60,000 bases of DNA from Mesostigma viride (Eukaryota; Streptophyta; Mesostigmatophyceae; Mesostigmatales; Mesostigmataceae): NCBI GenBank assembly GCA_009746045.1, contig RPFO01000175.1, positions 1,896,898-1,956,897 on the forward strand, in the 5' to 3' direction. Numbering within the stretch: the stretch's first letter is position 1; every line of letters begins with the position of its first letter. The notes under the pieces were generated by a model. That model worked only from the letters and a program-made list of their open reading frames with translations. It made no database searches and was not told where the DNA came from. The position numbers and the translations under genes were made by a program. Shown in pieces: positions 11,286 to 22,192 of this stretch.

Positions 11286-11986
11286 CCGGAGGAAGCTTTT
11301 CTGCTGTAAGCAGAGGTGCGGCATGAAGCATTTGCAATCGCCATGAGAGCAGTGGAGATGTCTGCGGCATTGGGAGATCTGCAGACAATTGCAGGAGGAC
11401 ATTGTGCGGTACGCTTGTAGGGTGTATGCTGTGTTGTTCCGCTCGCTAATGGACATGTGCCCCTGTAACCTCTTCCAGGCTACTATCTCCTATACACCTC
11501 TTCAGGCTTGAAAAGTAAATTGCTGTACGGTTCACAATTGGCATGGCTTGACATGCACGCGTCCTTGACTGTGGTCTGCATGGGTTTGGGGTTTAGCGGT
11601 TTACATCAGACTCAGCTGTGTATCTGCTTAATCAGCCGATGTGTCACATGGGGACAGCAACGGCGCTGGGATGCAGCCCGGTGTGAATGCGAGTAAATTA
11701 CGCGCTGTCATGCATGACGGATGGGGCGTGGAAGCCACGACCCACGTTTTTGTGTGTGCACGGGGGGGCTAGGGTGCCAGTCCTTGTGTTGCTGCCATCC
11801 ATATGGGCATGGATATGCGGGAAGCTTTCCCCGTACCCATACTTAATGATGCATGGACTGGTTGTGTCAGTCAAGGGTTTAGCTGGCGTGGGTTTGCTGA
11901 CTGATCATGGCAGGCTGCTAGGCTGGTGCTAGAACAGCCATAGCGCGGTTACTGCTATGTCTTGCCCGTGCTGACTGATGCTGCAG
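11286..11986. other. Flank of element A with weak coding signal
   Basis: From 11309 a plus-strand stretch reads VRHEAFAIAMRAVEMSAALG before a possible GTACGC donor near 11404. It could be a further exon of gene X beyond element A. The remainder to 11986 shows nothing I can name. Confidence 0.3.
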
Positions 11987-12115
11987 CCATGCGTGGAGCG
12001 CGAATCGTCCCGTGAGGAGAAGGAGGAGGCCGGGCCGGTGCACCCACGGGCAGGGCCGGAGAAGAAGGAGGCGGAGCACCCAGTGTGGGAGAAGGAGAAG
12101 GCGGGGAAGCACTGA
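11987..12115 (+). CDS. Probable terminal exon, charged C-terminus
   Basis: The acceptor CTGATGCTGCAG ends at 11986. The exon, read in phase 0, encodes 42 highly charged residues (CVERESSREEKEEAG at the start, EKEKAGKH at the end) and a TGA at 12113-12115. A dispersed CTCCCAACGG repeat follows about 80 bases later, as after other coding ends here. Upstream exons were not identified. No function can be assigned. Confidence 0.35.
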   Translation, partial: PCVERESSREEKEEAGPVHPRAGPEKKEAEHPVWEKEKAGKH

Positions 12116-12194
12116 AGCTCCACCCCATGTCAGGCCTGTAGTATAGGTGCCAGTTAACTAAACCCATGCACGTGCAGGTTGTAGCTCAGAATGT

Positions 12195-12285
12195 ATTAAA
12201 AATCATATGCCCCTTTGCAGGTATATATGTGTAACAGTGACATGTGTAACAGTGACTCCCAACGGATATATGTTCCTAATTTATT
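12195..12285 (+). repeat. Dispersed CTCCCAACGG repeat, copy 2
   Basis: AATGTATTAAAAATCATATG, then GACTCCCAACGGATATATGT; same family as 51873-51960, with an internal duplication of GTGTAACAGTGAC. Confidence 0.65.
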
Positions 12286-12414
12286 AAATTCTTACTGAAT
12301 AATTGTTGTCTTTATGAACCCATGAAGAGCAAAGCCCGGTGGGGAGTACATGTAACGCATTACCACGAGAAGGGGTCCCCACACCGCACTTCTTCGCTCT
12401 CTGTTCCTATGCAG

Positions 12415-12519
12415 AACAAGAAGAGGTGGATGACCAATGTCCCGGCTGACACGCCAGCCCCTGTGGGCAAGCCCCCTCCCCCAAAGCGGAAGGGGCGCTT
12501 TTGGGAGAAGTGTAGTTAG
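12415..12519 (+). CDS. Probable terminal exon, proline/lysine-rich C-terminus
   Basis: The acceptor TTCCTATGCAG ends at 12414. The exon encodes NKKRWMTNVPADTPAPVGKP, four prolines and a basic tail ending FWEKCS, with TAG at 12517-12519. A copy of the dispersed repeat follows at 12596. Upstream exons were not found; a nuclear-type basic tail is all that can be said. Confidence 0.35.
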   Translation, partial: NKKRWMTNVPADTPAPVGKPPPPKRKGRFWEKCS

Positions 12520-12595
12520 GATTTTGTAGACTAGATAGGTTAGAGTTACCTTATTTCGATGTCGCGGCTTGACCCACCTCCACCCATTCAGCAAG

Positions 12596-12640
12596 GAATA
12601 TGTGCTACATGATCTCCCAACGGAGGCATGTTATAATTTT
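12596..12640 (+). repeat. Dispersed CTCCCAACGGAG repeat, copy 3
   Basis: Matches 2722-2765 almost base for base (GGAATATGTGCTACATGATC ... TCCCAACGGAGGCATG). Confidence 0.75.
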
Positions 12641-13243
12641 ATTTGATTGGTTAATGTAGTGTCTTGGGGCATGATGCAGGTGAGATTTGTAACTTCCGTG
12701 TAATTATGTTTCTAAAGAGATTAGCATAGTACTATAAACATGCCCATGCGCATGACACGCAAGTACTTACGGACTTCCACCAGACCTGGCAATAAACAAG
12801 CATTTGATGGGATGGACCCAGCGATACATAATGGCGTGCATGCATAAAAAATATACACAATGCATGCCCCAATGGGCATGCATTAAAGTAATTACCAATG
12901 ATAGCCGAGTACCTCCTATCTCATCCCATGTGGCGTCAGTCACAGACGACCTGAAAATAATACAGTAGACATAACTGAAAGCTCTTGTCAAAAGATATTG
13001 GCACTGTCAATAGGTGGTAACAACAAGACCACGACAGGCCAAGGGAAAGGCCGACATGAGAGCACTGAAGCTAAACCGGCAGGCCGGGCCACAATTCACC
13101 CTCCAGCACCAAAGTGCCACTGCATCATGTAAGACAAGCCTGAGATATGGACCAAGTCTCCCCCCACAAGAAATGTCCCACAGGTAACAACCGCCAGCAA
13201 CTCGATCACAGCTGACTGAAACGCATCCACAAAGACTGGTGTT
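12641..13243. other. Non-coding stretch
   Basis: No supported gene. It contains ATGCATGC-type palindromes near 12835-12885 and lies downstream of the minus-strand gene at 13244. Confidence 0.4.
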
Positions 13244-14241
13244 CTAGATACGAGTAACCACTTTCACGCCCATGAGGGTCGGGACGGCACTCCGACTGAT
13301 AGTGTAGAGCCACCGGCCACACTCGCCCAGAAAGCGTCCTGCCTGCCCATACGTGTTCTGGGTAGACCGCCCAAATCGATTGCCGTCGCGCATGCACGTT
13401 GTCCGTGCCTCCTCAACCAGGTGCGACCCTCTTCCACGCAGCAGCCGCAACGTGCAGGGCTCCTGCAACCGCTCTTTAAGGACGTTGGTAGCCGCTGGGT
13501 GCGTCAACAAGACGGCGCCGGCGAGAACCACGGGATCAAGTGTAGGCATGGACTCCAGCAAAGTTGCCCACCCTGCACGATCCCAATAGTCCCTAGTATG
13601 CCCCGCGGACTCCCACCCCTCTCCCCAAGCCTGGCAGCTGGTGAAGACCACAATGCTGTACAGACCCCACATGATCGGCGACTGCCATACGTGGTTCCAC
13701 TCTGCCACGAGCTGCCTCTCCATTTCCTCTGGGGGCAGCAGGTCGTGGCCGCGCCTTTCGTCTTCATGTTGCCGCCACTGGGCAAGTTACGTATTCCATG
13801 CTCCACTGACTGCCCAGGTCTGCGGGAATGTCGCGAAGCGAGAACAAGTTCCCCAGGCAGGTGGGAGGCTGCCGGCGCAGACGCGACTTCACATCCGACA
13901 TGAGCTTGCGAAATGTGGTGCCGTATGCCTCCAGGGTGGATGCAGACAGCTCCAACGTGATGCTGTTATTCCTGATGCGGTGTAACCCTCATGCGGTGTA
14001 ATCGTCCGGCAATGCTCTTCTGCGATAAGGACAGATTCTCGGTTACCGTTGCCAAATCGCAATGGGTCCGCAAAAATTCTTCGACTACCGCCGGCAACGA
14101 CTCCGTCGAATACAGTGTCCCTCCCGACCGGAATGACTCCTCCGAGTCGGAGGGATAGGATCCCGTATCCGCCGAGCTCATGGGGGACCGCTCCCCTGTA
14201 TCATTCGACATGTCCGCTAATGCAAAGGCTGCCGCCTGCAC
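13244..14241 (-). pseudogene. Hypothetical gene, frame broken by a 16-bp duplication and a second break
   Basis: Minus-strand block 1 (start 14241 or the ATG at 14211, MSNDTGE) encodes an acidic Ser-rich head and a helical part ending SQKSIAGRLHR. A 16-bp tandem duplication (13973-13988 and 13989-14004) follows; deleting one copy joins it in frame to block 2, which contains ELSASTLEAYGTTFRKLM. Near 13765 the frame changes again, joining LLPPEEMERQLVAEWNHVW and a block to the stop at 13244 that includes CTLRLLRGRGSHLVEEAR. The whole would be about 310 residues. The STLEAYGTTF segment is faintly like the N-terminal part of tyrosine recombinases, too weak to call. The 86-bp minisatellite lies just upstream (14506-15085). 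Confidence 0.4.
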
Positions 14242-14505
14242 CTGAGATGTCTGCGGGAGTGTTCACGCCGCGATACAGTTAGTTAGTCACTATGCGAGGA
14301 AAAATGGACTCGTAAAAGTTATGTCGTCGTTCGACTTGAGAACCGGGTGGTGAGATTTGCGGGAAAAAGCCTGTTGTAGTAGTTGTTGTTGTATGTCCAC
14401 GCCGCACATGGGCAGCAGAGATAATTTTGTGTGGGAAGGAGGGTGCATGGTGATATTCTGCCACACCTAATGTGCAATGATGCACGCGGTTTAGTGCAAT
14501 AGCGG

Positions 14506-15085
14506 GTCGACAGCGGGTCGCTGCATTCCTGCCGTGGGAAGGAGGGAGGTGGTACACAAATACCGTACAGGTGGTACACAACTGCAGCCAGCACAACAGC
14601 GAGTCGCTGCGTACCTGCCGTGGGAAGGAGGGGGGTGGTACACAAATACCGTACAGGTGGTACACAACTGCAGCCAGGACAACAGCGGGTCGCTGCGTAC
14701 CTGCCGTGGGAAGGAGCGGGGTGGTACACAAAAACCGTACAGGTGGTACACAACTGCAGCCAGCACAACAGCGAGTCGCTGCGTACCTGCCGTGGGAAGG
14801 AGGGGGGTGGTACACAAATACCGTACAGGTGGTACACAACTGCAGCCAGCACAACAGCGAGTCGCTGCGTACCTGCCGTGGGAAGGAGGGGGGTGGTACA
14901 CAAAAACCGTACAGGTGGTACACAACTGCAGCCAGCACAACAGCGAGTCGCTGCGTACCTGCCGTGGGAAGGAGGGGGGTGGTACACAAATACCGTACAG
15001 GTGGTACACAACTGCAGCCAGCACAACAGCGAGTCGCTGCGTACCTGCCGTGGGAAGGAGGGGGGTGCTACACAAATATCCGACC
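14506..15085 (+). repeat. 86-bp minisatellite, copy a (six full units)
   Basis: Units start GGTACACAAATACCGTACAG and repeat exactly every 86 bases (14551, 14637, 14723, 14809, 14895, 14981, 15067). Each holds three to four GTAC palindromes, a CAGCGAGTCGCTG palindrome-like core and a GGGAAGGAGGGG run. The family recurs at 29010-29445 (inverted) and 48130-48560. Confidence 0.95.
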
Positions 15086-15325
15086 TATATATTAGCGATA
15101 GCCGCCGCCTATTAAACAGGTCCTATTCATCACGAGCGTCAACGCCCCGTCATTGCCCCGTCATCGCCCGGCCGAGGGCCTTAACCTGTTAACTGTTTAT
15201 TCGGAGTGATAGTCAACGACCTATACTACCAATAGCTGCCGCATATCAAACATCGGTTTTTCATCGGGCCCGTCGAGGGCGATGACGGTGACGGTCGTCA
15301 CCGTCATCGCCCTCGACGGGCCAAC
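15086..15325 (+). repeat. Dispersed dimeric repeat with a 26-bp-arm palindrome, copy 1
   Basis: Two related monomers (CTAT..TATTA/CCAATAGCTGCCGC..TCAAACA..) end in a perfect inverted repeat: 15267-15292 and 15297-15322 around GGTC (arms GGCCCGTCGAGGGCGATGAC plus six more). Near-copy at 17070-17300. Confidence 0.8.
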
Positions 15326-17069
15326 ATCTAAACTCTTCTCTTAACTCTTAAACCGTTCTCGCGCCGTTTTCGTGGTACCAGTTGAAGTCCTACCACTCTA
15401 ACGGACTGAGTTTGTGCGCCTACCAGGCGCCGCGCCAATAATAATTTAACGGTCAAACCTGGGGGGATCGAAAGATCTAGACGTCAGCTTTCCGTAGAGC
15501 ACTTCAGACCGTACTTTGGACACCTGGCCAGGGAGATATGCTTGAGCAAAGTTAGGGGGGTACCATGGTCCAACGGGACCGACGTGCAGGAAAAATATTG
15601 ACGCGCACGGCTATGGCGGTGCAAAGAACTGACTGGTACGAGAGAATGGCTTGACGTATTGGACTCAAATTTTGTAGGCATGATTCTTAGATCCTAAAAA
15701 TTGAATATCCCTAGCCATGGAAGGTTCGGAGGTACGTAGATGGGTCTCGGGGTGCTGGTCGGCGCAGCAAATGACGTTAGCGGCCAGGCAGTGATGGTGC
15801 GAGTGCTGCATGTTGCTAGGCCGAATTTTCCCAGACATCTGCGCATCGATCAATTTAGTACGTTGTTCCCAACAAGATTTATTAGCATTGGCAGCCAGTA
15901 AAGGCTCGAGGCTACGTCCATTACTCTGGCGTGCTGGCTCGCGCAAGAAAGGTAATCTGCTGTACCGACCTGGTACGTTCTAGCCTCCAAGCGTGTTCTA
16001 TTAGCCGTATATAGTTGTATTATCGTTTAAAGCTAATATCAGAGTTATTACCGAGGGGTTGTGATTGTCTTTTTGTTGTTTTGCTGCCTCTACGCATCGG
16101 CTTGTCATGGTTGGGGAATACCATCAGGTCAAGCAGATTTTGGACCATGTTTGGTCACCGTTAGCTGATGCTGCAACGGAAATAGCGAGGTAACGATTGT
16201 TATCGGTCACTAATATGGTAACGTTGATTACCCAATGCTTTTCCTTGGTCAAGCACCCCGAGACAAGTTCTTTTCTGACCAGTGTTAGGCGTGGCTTCTT
16301 GTTTTGCTGGCCAACGCCCACCTTCTTGTTTTGCATCCATTGCATGTGAAAATCGTGGAGATACCCATAACCTGTTTGCATGGGAGCATTATACCAACTT
16401 ATTCCTATTGTTTTATTCATTGTTTCCAAGAACATAGAGGTGTTTTGTCGTTCATTGGGTGTGTTAGTGATGTAGCTCCTTGCCACCCTTTGTACGCGCG
16501 CTTTAGGCCTTGATATGAGCCTTACACCTATTGTATAGCATGAGCTTGTGTCTTATATGCTGGACATGGTGTTGGCATTGCTTTTGTGGCCATCTAGTTG
16601 TTGTTTTGTGCCACTTTGGGATAGGAAACCTATACGGCAGTTCTAGCAACCGTCCCAAAATAGCTTGCACCGTTATAACGGTCTGAGCTATTTTGGGCTG
16701 TTTGCTAGCTAGCATGTGCAGTTCTGTGACATTTCATGCTGTGAATGCATTGATGGCATGCCTGTGATTCTAATAAACTGCCTTTAAAAGGCCAGGGCCA
16801 CCTGATTTGTGTAAATGGTCTATAATGCATTATATATGTCTCCAACCCCATGTGCACCGTACCCCCCTGGGGGGGGTGCTATTTATAGCATGCATGGGGC
16901 ATAGATATGTGACCAACCGAATTTCCCAAACATTATTTGATATAAAAGCATGCTTGGTTCCAAGGGTGGGCCAGAAAATGTTATTTGGCTAGTTACTCTC
17001 AGGCGCACAAAGGTACCCAAACTCAGTCCGTTTCGGTGGTTCCAGTCCAGACGGTTGAAGAGTTAATCA
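15326..17069. other. Stretch without a supported gene
   Basis: A 120-codon minus-strand open frame (16124-16486) contains MFLETMNKTIGISWYNAP and KEKHWVINVTILVTDNNRY. It has no recognisable domain and may be a fragment. Nothing else is supported. Confidence 0.35.
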
Positions 17070-17300
17070 ACAAACTATATTACCAATAGCCGGTGCCTAT
17101 CAAACAGGTTCTATTCATCACGCGCGTGAACGCCCCGTCATCGCCCCGTCATCGCCCTGGCGAGGGCCAACCTCTTAACTCTTTATTCGGAGTAATAAAA
17201 AACGGCCTATATTGTCAATAGCTGCCGCCTATCAACCAGGTCCGTTTCATCACGCCCGTCGAGGGCGATGACGGTGACGGCCGTCACCGTCATCGCCCTG
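17070..17300 (+). repeat. Dispersed dimeric palindrome repeat, copy 2
   Basis: Same monomers as 15086-15325 in the same orientation. It ends in a perfect 36-bp palindrome at 17263-17298 (arm GGGCGATGACGGTGACGG). The kinase gene starts 100 bases later. Confidence 0.8.
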
Positions 17301-17400
17301 CCGGCATTGCCATACAAGAAGAAGCTCTCGATCCTAGGTATAGACTACCTCGTGTATCATCGTAATTCACGGACATCGACATCATTCATACCTACCGACG

Positions 17401-18633
17401 ATGGCCAGCTGCAAAAGAAAAATGTCGACCAACAGACAGGACCTGTCGCCGGGAACCCTGTCGGCATTAAGGGCGAGACAGGCTTTTAATTCACGGACTT
17501 ACAGACTGCGCACATGCACCGCTTTGCATAGGGTGTCGCGTGTGTTCAACGGCGCGGACTCGCACGCTTGCAGGGACGTTGAGCTGCAAACCAATGCACC
17601 GTCGGATTGGAGCATTGCATTGCAGCGGCTCACGAATTATGATCAAAAGGTTTCTCACAGCGCTAGCAAGTTGACGCATTTTATCGCAGTGAAATTGTCA
17701 GGTGACCGTATAGGAAAAGGTGCTCATGGCACGTTATACGCTATCCCTGCTAGCTCGAGTGCACCAGGTGGCGAGGCTACGCTAGTGGTAAAGCTGGCAA
17801 GCCTTCGACGAGACACGCTGCTGGTAAACTACCAGGAGGCTGTTATAACCGCCGTTGTGGCAGTGGCCAAGGAGGCCGGTTTCATGTCTATAGCTGGCCC
17901 GCAGGTCTGCCCTGCAGTAGAAGGGCTCTGGTCCACGTGCGGTGAAGTAGGTGGTATTGTCATGGAGAGAATGAGTGGTGACTTGCATGCTGCCCGTGAT
18001 GCCCCGGAAAATCAGCGTTTTTTCGAAGTTTGCTCACCCAGCGTCCTTGCAGACTGTGCAAAGGCATTGGCTGGCTTGCACGGCGTTAACATTATACACA
18101 ATGACGTCAAGCTCGATAATTTTCTCTACACCATGGCGCCAGGAAGTTCACATCCGATAATCCGTATTGCAGATCTCGGCCTGGCGACAAGAGGGGGGGA
18201 ACGGATTTTCACGCATCAGGCTGGTAAGGATCGTCAGCCTCGGTGGCATCCCGCAACAGTGGACCAGCCCGGCATGCCAGGAGGGGTGGTGACAGCGCAG
18301 CGAGACCATGATGTGTACTCCTTCCTTGTAATGGTGGTATCCTTGTTCCGGCATAAGGGCCGCGCTCTCTTCGTGAATTCTGTGGATTCAGGGCTATTTA
18401 ACTTGTGTCACAATGTCTATTACCACACCAAAAGGTTGGGCCCCCTTGCTTTCAAGCTACCCACGATGTCTGAAGTGGAGGAGTTGTTTCGCAATGCTCG
18501 GCCTTTTGTTTCCAGGCCTTGCCCAGAGAACGCTCCAGGGACACCACGGAACACGGTGCCCCTCCCGCGTGTCGATCAGGGGTTAGGACATGTAGGATAC
18601 CGTGACAGCAGCTTTGTCGACTTGGATCCATGA
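17401..18633 (+). CDS. Protein kinase-like protein, intronless, 410 residues
   Basis: The frame is open from ATG at 17401 to TGA at 18631-18633. It has the core of a Ser/Thr protein kinase that phosphorylates proteins with ATP: a glycine loop GKGAHGTLY (about residues 104-112), the ATP lysine in LVVKLA (K131), the catalytic loop IIHNDVKLDN (D235, K237, N240), DLG in place of DFG at 258-260, and DVYSF for the helix-F aspartate. The N-terminal 95 residues are basic and without recognised domain; the C-terminal 60 are proline-rich. The catalytic loop has HND where many kinases have HRD, which points away from RD kinases. No introns and no lesions, unlike most neighbours, suggest recent selection or arrival. 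It sits inside the giant element, directly after a palindromic repeat. Group and substrate unknown. Confidence 0.85.
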   Translation: MASCKRKMSTNRQDLSPGTLSALRARQAFNSRTYRLRTCTALHRVSRVFNGADSHACRDVELQTNAPSDWSIALQRLTNYDQKVSHSASKLTHFIAVKLSGDRIGKGAHGTLYAIPASSSAPGGEATLVVKLASLRRDTLLVNYQEAVITAVVAVAKEAGFMSIAGPQVCPAVEGLWSTCGEVGGIVMERMSGDLHAARDAPENQRFFEVCSPSVLADCAKALAGLHGVNIIHNDVKLDNFLYTMAPGSSHPIIRIADLGLATRGGERIFTHQAGKDRQPRWHPATVDQPGMPGGVVTAQRDHDVYSFLVMVVSLFRHKGRALFVNSVDSGLFNLCHNVYYHTKRLGPLAFKLPTMSEVEELFRNARPFVSRPCPENAPGTPRNTVPLPRVDQGLGHVGYRDSSFVDLDP

Positions 18634-18804
18634 TCTAACATCGTGGTTGCCTTGGTTTACTTATCGGTGATTACTGATGCCTGTTGTACACACGGTGCAC
18701 ATGTCTTATTAATTAACTTATTAAGTACTAAATTATTATAACGTCTTTTGATTGAGTTAGCCAGCTTTTGCCCATGCACACACATGTGCACATTAATTAA
18801 GTAT
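18634..18804. other. AT-rich 3' flank of the kinase gene
   Basis: TTAATTAACTTATTAAGTAC and similar; plausible 3' UTR, no clear signal. Confidence 0.35.
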
Positions 18805-18852
18805 ATAATTAAACTCGTGCTTCCACTGGGGAGTCACGGAGCATTAACCCGG
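18805..18852 (+). repeat. Microsatellite-associated element, 5' segment, copy 1
   Basis: TTAAACTCGTGCTTCCACTG followed by GGGAGTCACGGAGCATTAAC directly precedes the GGAT/GGGA tract. The same arrangement occurs at 20588-20636; related pieces at 21573-21615 and 35610-35655, and inverted at 42329-42358. Confidence 0.7.
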
Positions 18853-20105
18853 ATGGATGGATGGATGGATGGAGGGAGGGAGGGAGGGTTTAGGCTGGAT
18901 GGAGGGAGGGAGGGAGGGAGGGAGGGAGGGAGGGAGGGAGGGAGGGAGCTAGGGTTTAGGGTGGATGGATGGAGGGAGGGAGGGATGGAGGGAGGGAGGG
19001 AGGGAGGGAGGGAGGGAGGGAGGGAGGGAGGGAGGGAGGGAGGGAGGGAGGGAGGGAGGGAGGGAGGGAGGGAGGGAGGGAGGGAGGGAGGGAGGGAGGG
19101 AGGGAGGGAGGGAGGGAGGGAGGGAGGGAGGGAGGGAGGGAGGGAGGGAGGGAGGGAGGGAGGGAGCTAGGGTTTAGGGTGGATGGATGGAGGGAGGGAG
19201 GGGGGGAGGAGGGAGGAGGGAGGGAGGGAGGGAGGGAGGGAGCTAGGTTTTAGGGTGGATGGATGGAGGGAGGGAGGGATGGAGGGAGGGAGGGATGGAG
19301 GGAGGGAGGGAGGGAGGGAGGGAGGGAGGAGGGAGGGAGGGAGGGAGGGAGGGAGGGAGGGAGGAGGGAGGGAGGAGGGAGGGAGGAGGGAGGGAGGGAG
19401 GGAGGGAGGGAGGGAGGGAGGGAGGGAGGGAGGGGGGAGGGAGGGAGGAGGGAGGGAGGGAGGGAGGGAGGGAGGGAGCTAGGGTTTAGGGTGGATGGAT
19501 GGAGGGAGGGAGGAGGGAGGGAGGGAGGGAGGGAGGGAGGGAGGGAGGAGGGAGGGAGGAGGAGGGAGGGAGGGAGGGAGGGAGGGAGGAGGGAGGGAGG
19601 GAGGAGGGAGGGAGGGAGGGAGGAGGAGGGAGGGAGGAGGGAGGGAGGGAGGGAGGGAGGGAGGGAGGGAGGGAGGAGGGAGGGAGGGAGGGAGGGAGGG
19701 AGGAGGGAGGAGGGAGGGAGGGAGGGAGGGAGGAGGGAGGGAGGGAGGGAGGGAGGGAGGGAGGGAGGGAGGGAGGGAGGGGAGGGAGGGAGGAGGAGGG
19801 AGGAGGGAGGGAGGGAGGGAGGGAGGGAGGGAGGAGGGAGGGAGGAGGGAGGGAGGGGGAGGGAGGGAGGGAGGGAGGGAGGGAGGGAGGGAGGGAGGGG
19901 GAGGGAGGGAGGGAGGGAGGGAGGGAGGGAGGGAGGAGGGAGGGAGGGAGGAGGGAGGGAGGGAGGGAGGGAGGAGGGAGGGAGGGAGGGAGGGAGGGAG
20001 GGAGGGAGGGAGGAGGAGGGAGGGAGGGAGGGAGGGAGGGAGGAGGAGGGAGGAGGGAGGGAGGAGGGAGGGAGGGAGGGATCGAGGGAGGGAGGGAGGG
20101 AGGGA
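18853..20105. repeat. GGGA/GGA microsatellite tract with TTTAGGG-containing interruptions
   Basis: About 1.25 kb of GGGA and GGA units, interrupted by AGCTAGGGTTTAGGGTGGAT-type segments near 18948, 19167, 19242 (degenerate) and 19478. All long frames through it (poly RE-GG or poly P-S-L) are artefacts. G-runs on one strand make it a strong G-quadruplex candidate. Confidence 0.95.
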
Positions 20106-20145
20106 GGGGTGCACGCAATCCTACCGGTCAAAGCTATCTACAAAA
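20106..20145 (+). repeat. Microsatellite-associated element, 3' segment, copy 1
   Basis: CACGCAATCCTACCGGTCAA and AGCTATCTACAA follow the tract and recur after the second tract at 21075-21107. Confidence 0.7.
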
Positions 20146-20509
20146 CAGTTCTATGTTCTCTTTGTGATGGTCGCGACCCTAGGCGTCTTGGTTGGCATGC
20201 CGCCCTCGTGTGAAAACACGTTCCTTCCCCACTGCATGGGGCTTGTTGGCCTCTATGACCTGCACAGTCACGTGTCTATTAATTAATAAATAAATCCATG
20301 ACCATGGGCCCACTTGGCCATGTCCATCATCTTTTTCCAAATCACTTAAAGAGGACTAGCACCCCCATGCATGTCCTCTGCACATGCGGAGACGCCAATT
20401 CATCAGTTTAAATTTTGTATTCAACTCGTGACACGCCAATTAATTAATAAGCTAGTTAATGAATTACGAACTGTTGTGCACATTAATTAATTAATTAATT
20501 AATAGACAC
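20146..20509. other. Non-coding stretch between two microsatellite elements
   Basis: No gene; AT-rich, with TTAATTAATTAA runs toward the right. Confidence 0.45.
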
Positions 20510-20627
20510 GTGCTCCGTTACTCCGCGACGCGAGCACGAGTTTAATTAATTAATCAATTTGCTGCTGGAATACATTAATGAATTATATAATTAAACTCGT
20601 GCTCGCGTCGCGGAGTCACGGAGCATT
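20510..20627. repeat. 38-bp inverted repeat at the start of the second microsatellite element
   Basis: TGCTCCGTTACTCCGCGACG... near 20510-20547 pairs with its complement near 20588-20625 with one mismatch, around an AT-rich loop. Confidence 0.75.
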
Positions 20628-20636
20628 AACCCCGAT

Positions 20637-21072
20637 GGATGGATGGATGGATGGATGGATGGATGGATGGATGGATGGATGGATGGATGGATGGATGGAT
20701 GGATGGATGGATGGATGGATGGATGGATGGATGGATGGATGGATGGATGGATGGATGGATGGATGGATGGATGGATGGATGGATGGATGGATGGATGGAT
20801 GGATGGATGGATGGATGGATGGATGGATGGATGGATGGATGGATGGATGGATGGAGATGGATGGATGGATGGATGGATGGATGGATGGATGGATGGATGG
20901 ATGGATGGATGGATGGATGGATGGATGGATGGATGGATGGATGGATGGATGGATGGATGGATGGATGGATGGATGGATGGATGGATGGATGGATGGATGG
21001 ATGGATGGATGGATGGATGGATGGATGGATGGATGGATGGATGGATGGATGGATGGATGGATGGATGGATGG
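20637..21072. repeat. (GGAT)n microsatellite, about 435 bp
   Basis: Almost pure GGAT; one phase change near 20855 (GGAGATGG). Confidence 0.95.
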
Positions 21073-22192
21073 GGACACGCAATCCTACCGGTCAAAGCTA
21101 TCTACAACATGAAGCCAACACTGTTGTATCTAAGCTCTCTACCCTAGGGGTCCTGTCTAGCGTGCTTCCTGGAATACATGGAGGTGCGTGTGCACTTGTG
21201 CACCCAGATCGAGTAGGTGGCAGTTTACACCCATCACCAACAGGTTGTATCCCATAATGTATGTAGTAAAAACCCTATTAACTGGGACATGGACGCATGG
21301 TGATCCAACGCCATATTTGAAGTGAGACAACTAATATGCCCCTAGTCAGCTGCACATGTGTTACATGATTTCATGTTATTAATTCCTATATTTGTAACAC
21401 GTACCTTTCGAACATAACAAATTAATTCATGGAATAGTATCGTGTGGCCGTTGTGGGGTCGCGGACAACTTCTTTTCCCCAACAAAGATAGTGGATGTCT
21501 CCCCAAGACGGTGCTATGTACATGTAGGTCCACTACTATATAGCCTAAAAACAGCGGCCCAGACTTAATTAGTAACTCGCTCCTGCTGGGGCCCTCGTGG
21601 AGCAAAATAACCCTAAGAATTATAGTTGTCTCACTTAATATAATGATAGCTACCATGATATCCTTGATGGCTATACACAACAACAGGGGAACTGATACAC
21701 CCGTCCTTCTTTCAGTATAAAGGATCTAGTCAGGTCACAGGTGCCATCTGAAATGCTCAGTAGCACCGCCTGGCATCTATACAGTGTGGGTGCAATATAT
21801 TTAAAACAGTCCCAAGGTCAGCAGATGCATAGGGGATGCAATCACACCAGGCTGTCTCCTTGACACCATGCAGGGTCATCCTTACCCTGGGTAGTAAAAC
21901 ATATTATCATAGGCGTGGAGCCTTCTTGACAAAGCTGCATGGGCATTAATGCAATGTGGGCAACAAGTGTGCTCGATCCATGTGGGCCTTGTTCATCATG
22001 CATTCGTCCAGGAATACATCTCTCACTCCATACATGTGTCCAGGATTCAAGTTTTGGACCAATGCTCCTGTCAGGCCATGACAGGATGAAACTGGAGCTG
22101 CAGCTATTGAGACAAAGCCGGGAACCCCAGGATACATGCGTGCATGGTGAACACCTAAAGAGGGTGTGCCTCAGCCACAATATACATGCAGG
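21073..22192. other. Non-coding stretch with fragments of dispersed repeats
   Basis: Contains the 3' segment of the microsatellite element (21075-21107), a weak relative of the CTCCCAACGG family near 21335-21390 and a degenerate TAACTCGCTCCTGCTGGGG copy near 21573. No supported gene; short open frames on both strands lack domain signal. Confidence 0.4.

Noticed and set aside
13764-14241. Tyrosine-recombinase (Crypton) reading of the STLEAYGTTF block
   Set aside because: No R...HxxR...Y catalytic set could be found in the following frames.
18853-21072. Long open frames (hundreds of codons) through GGGA and GGAT tracts on both strands
   Set aside because: They follow from repeat units that contain no stop in several frames and have no protein-like composition.
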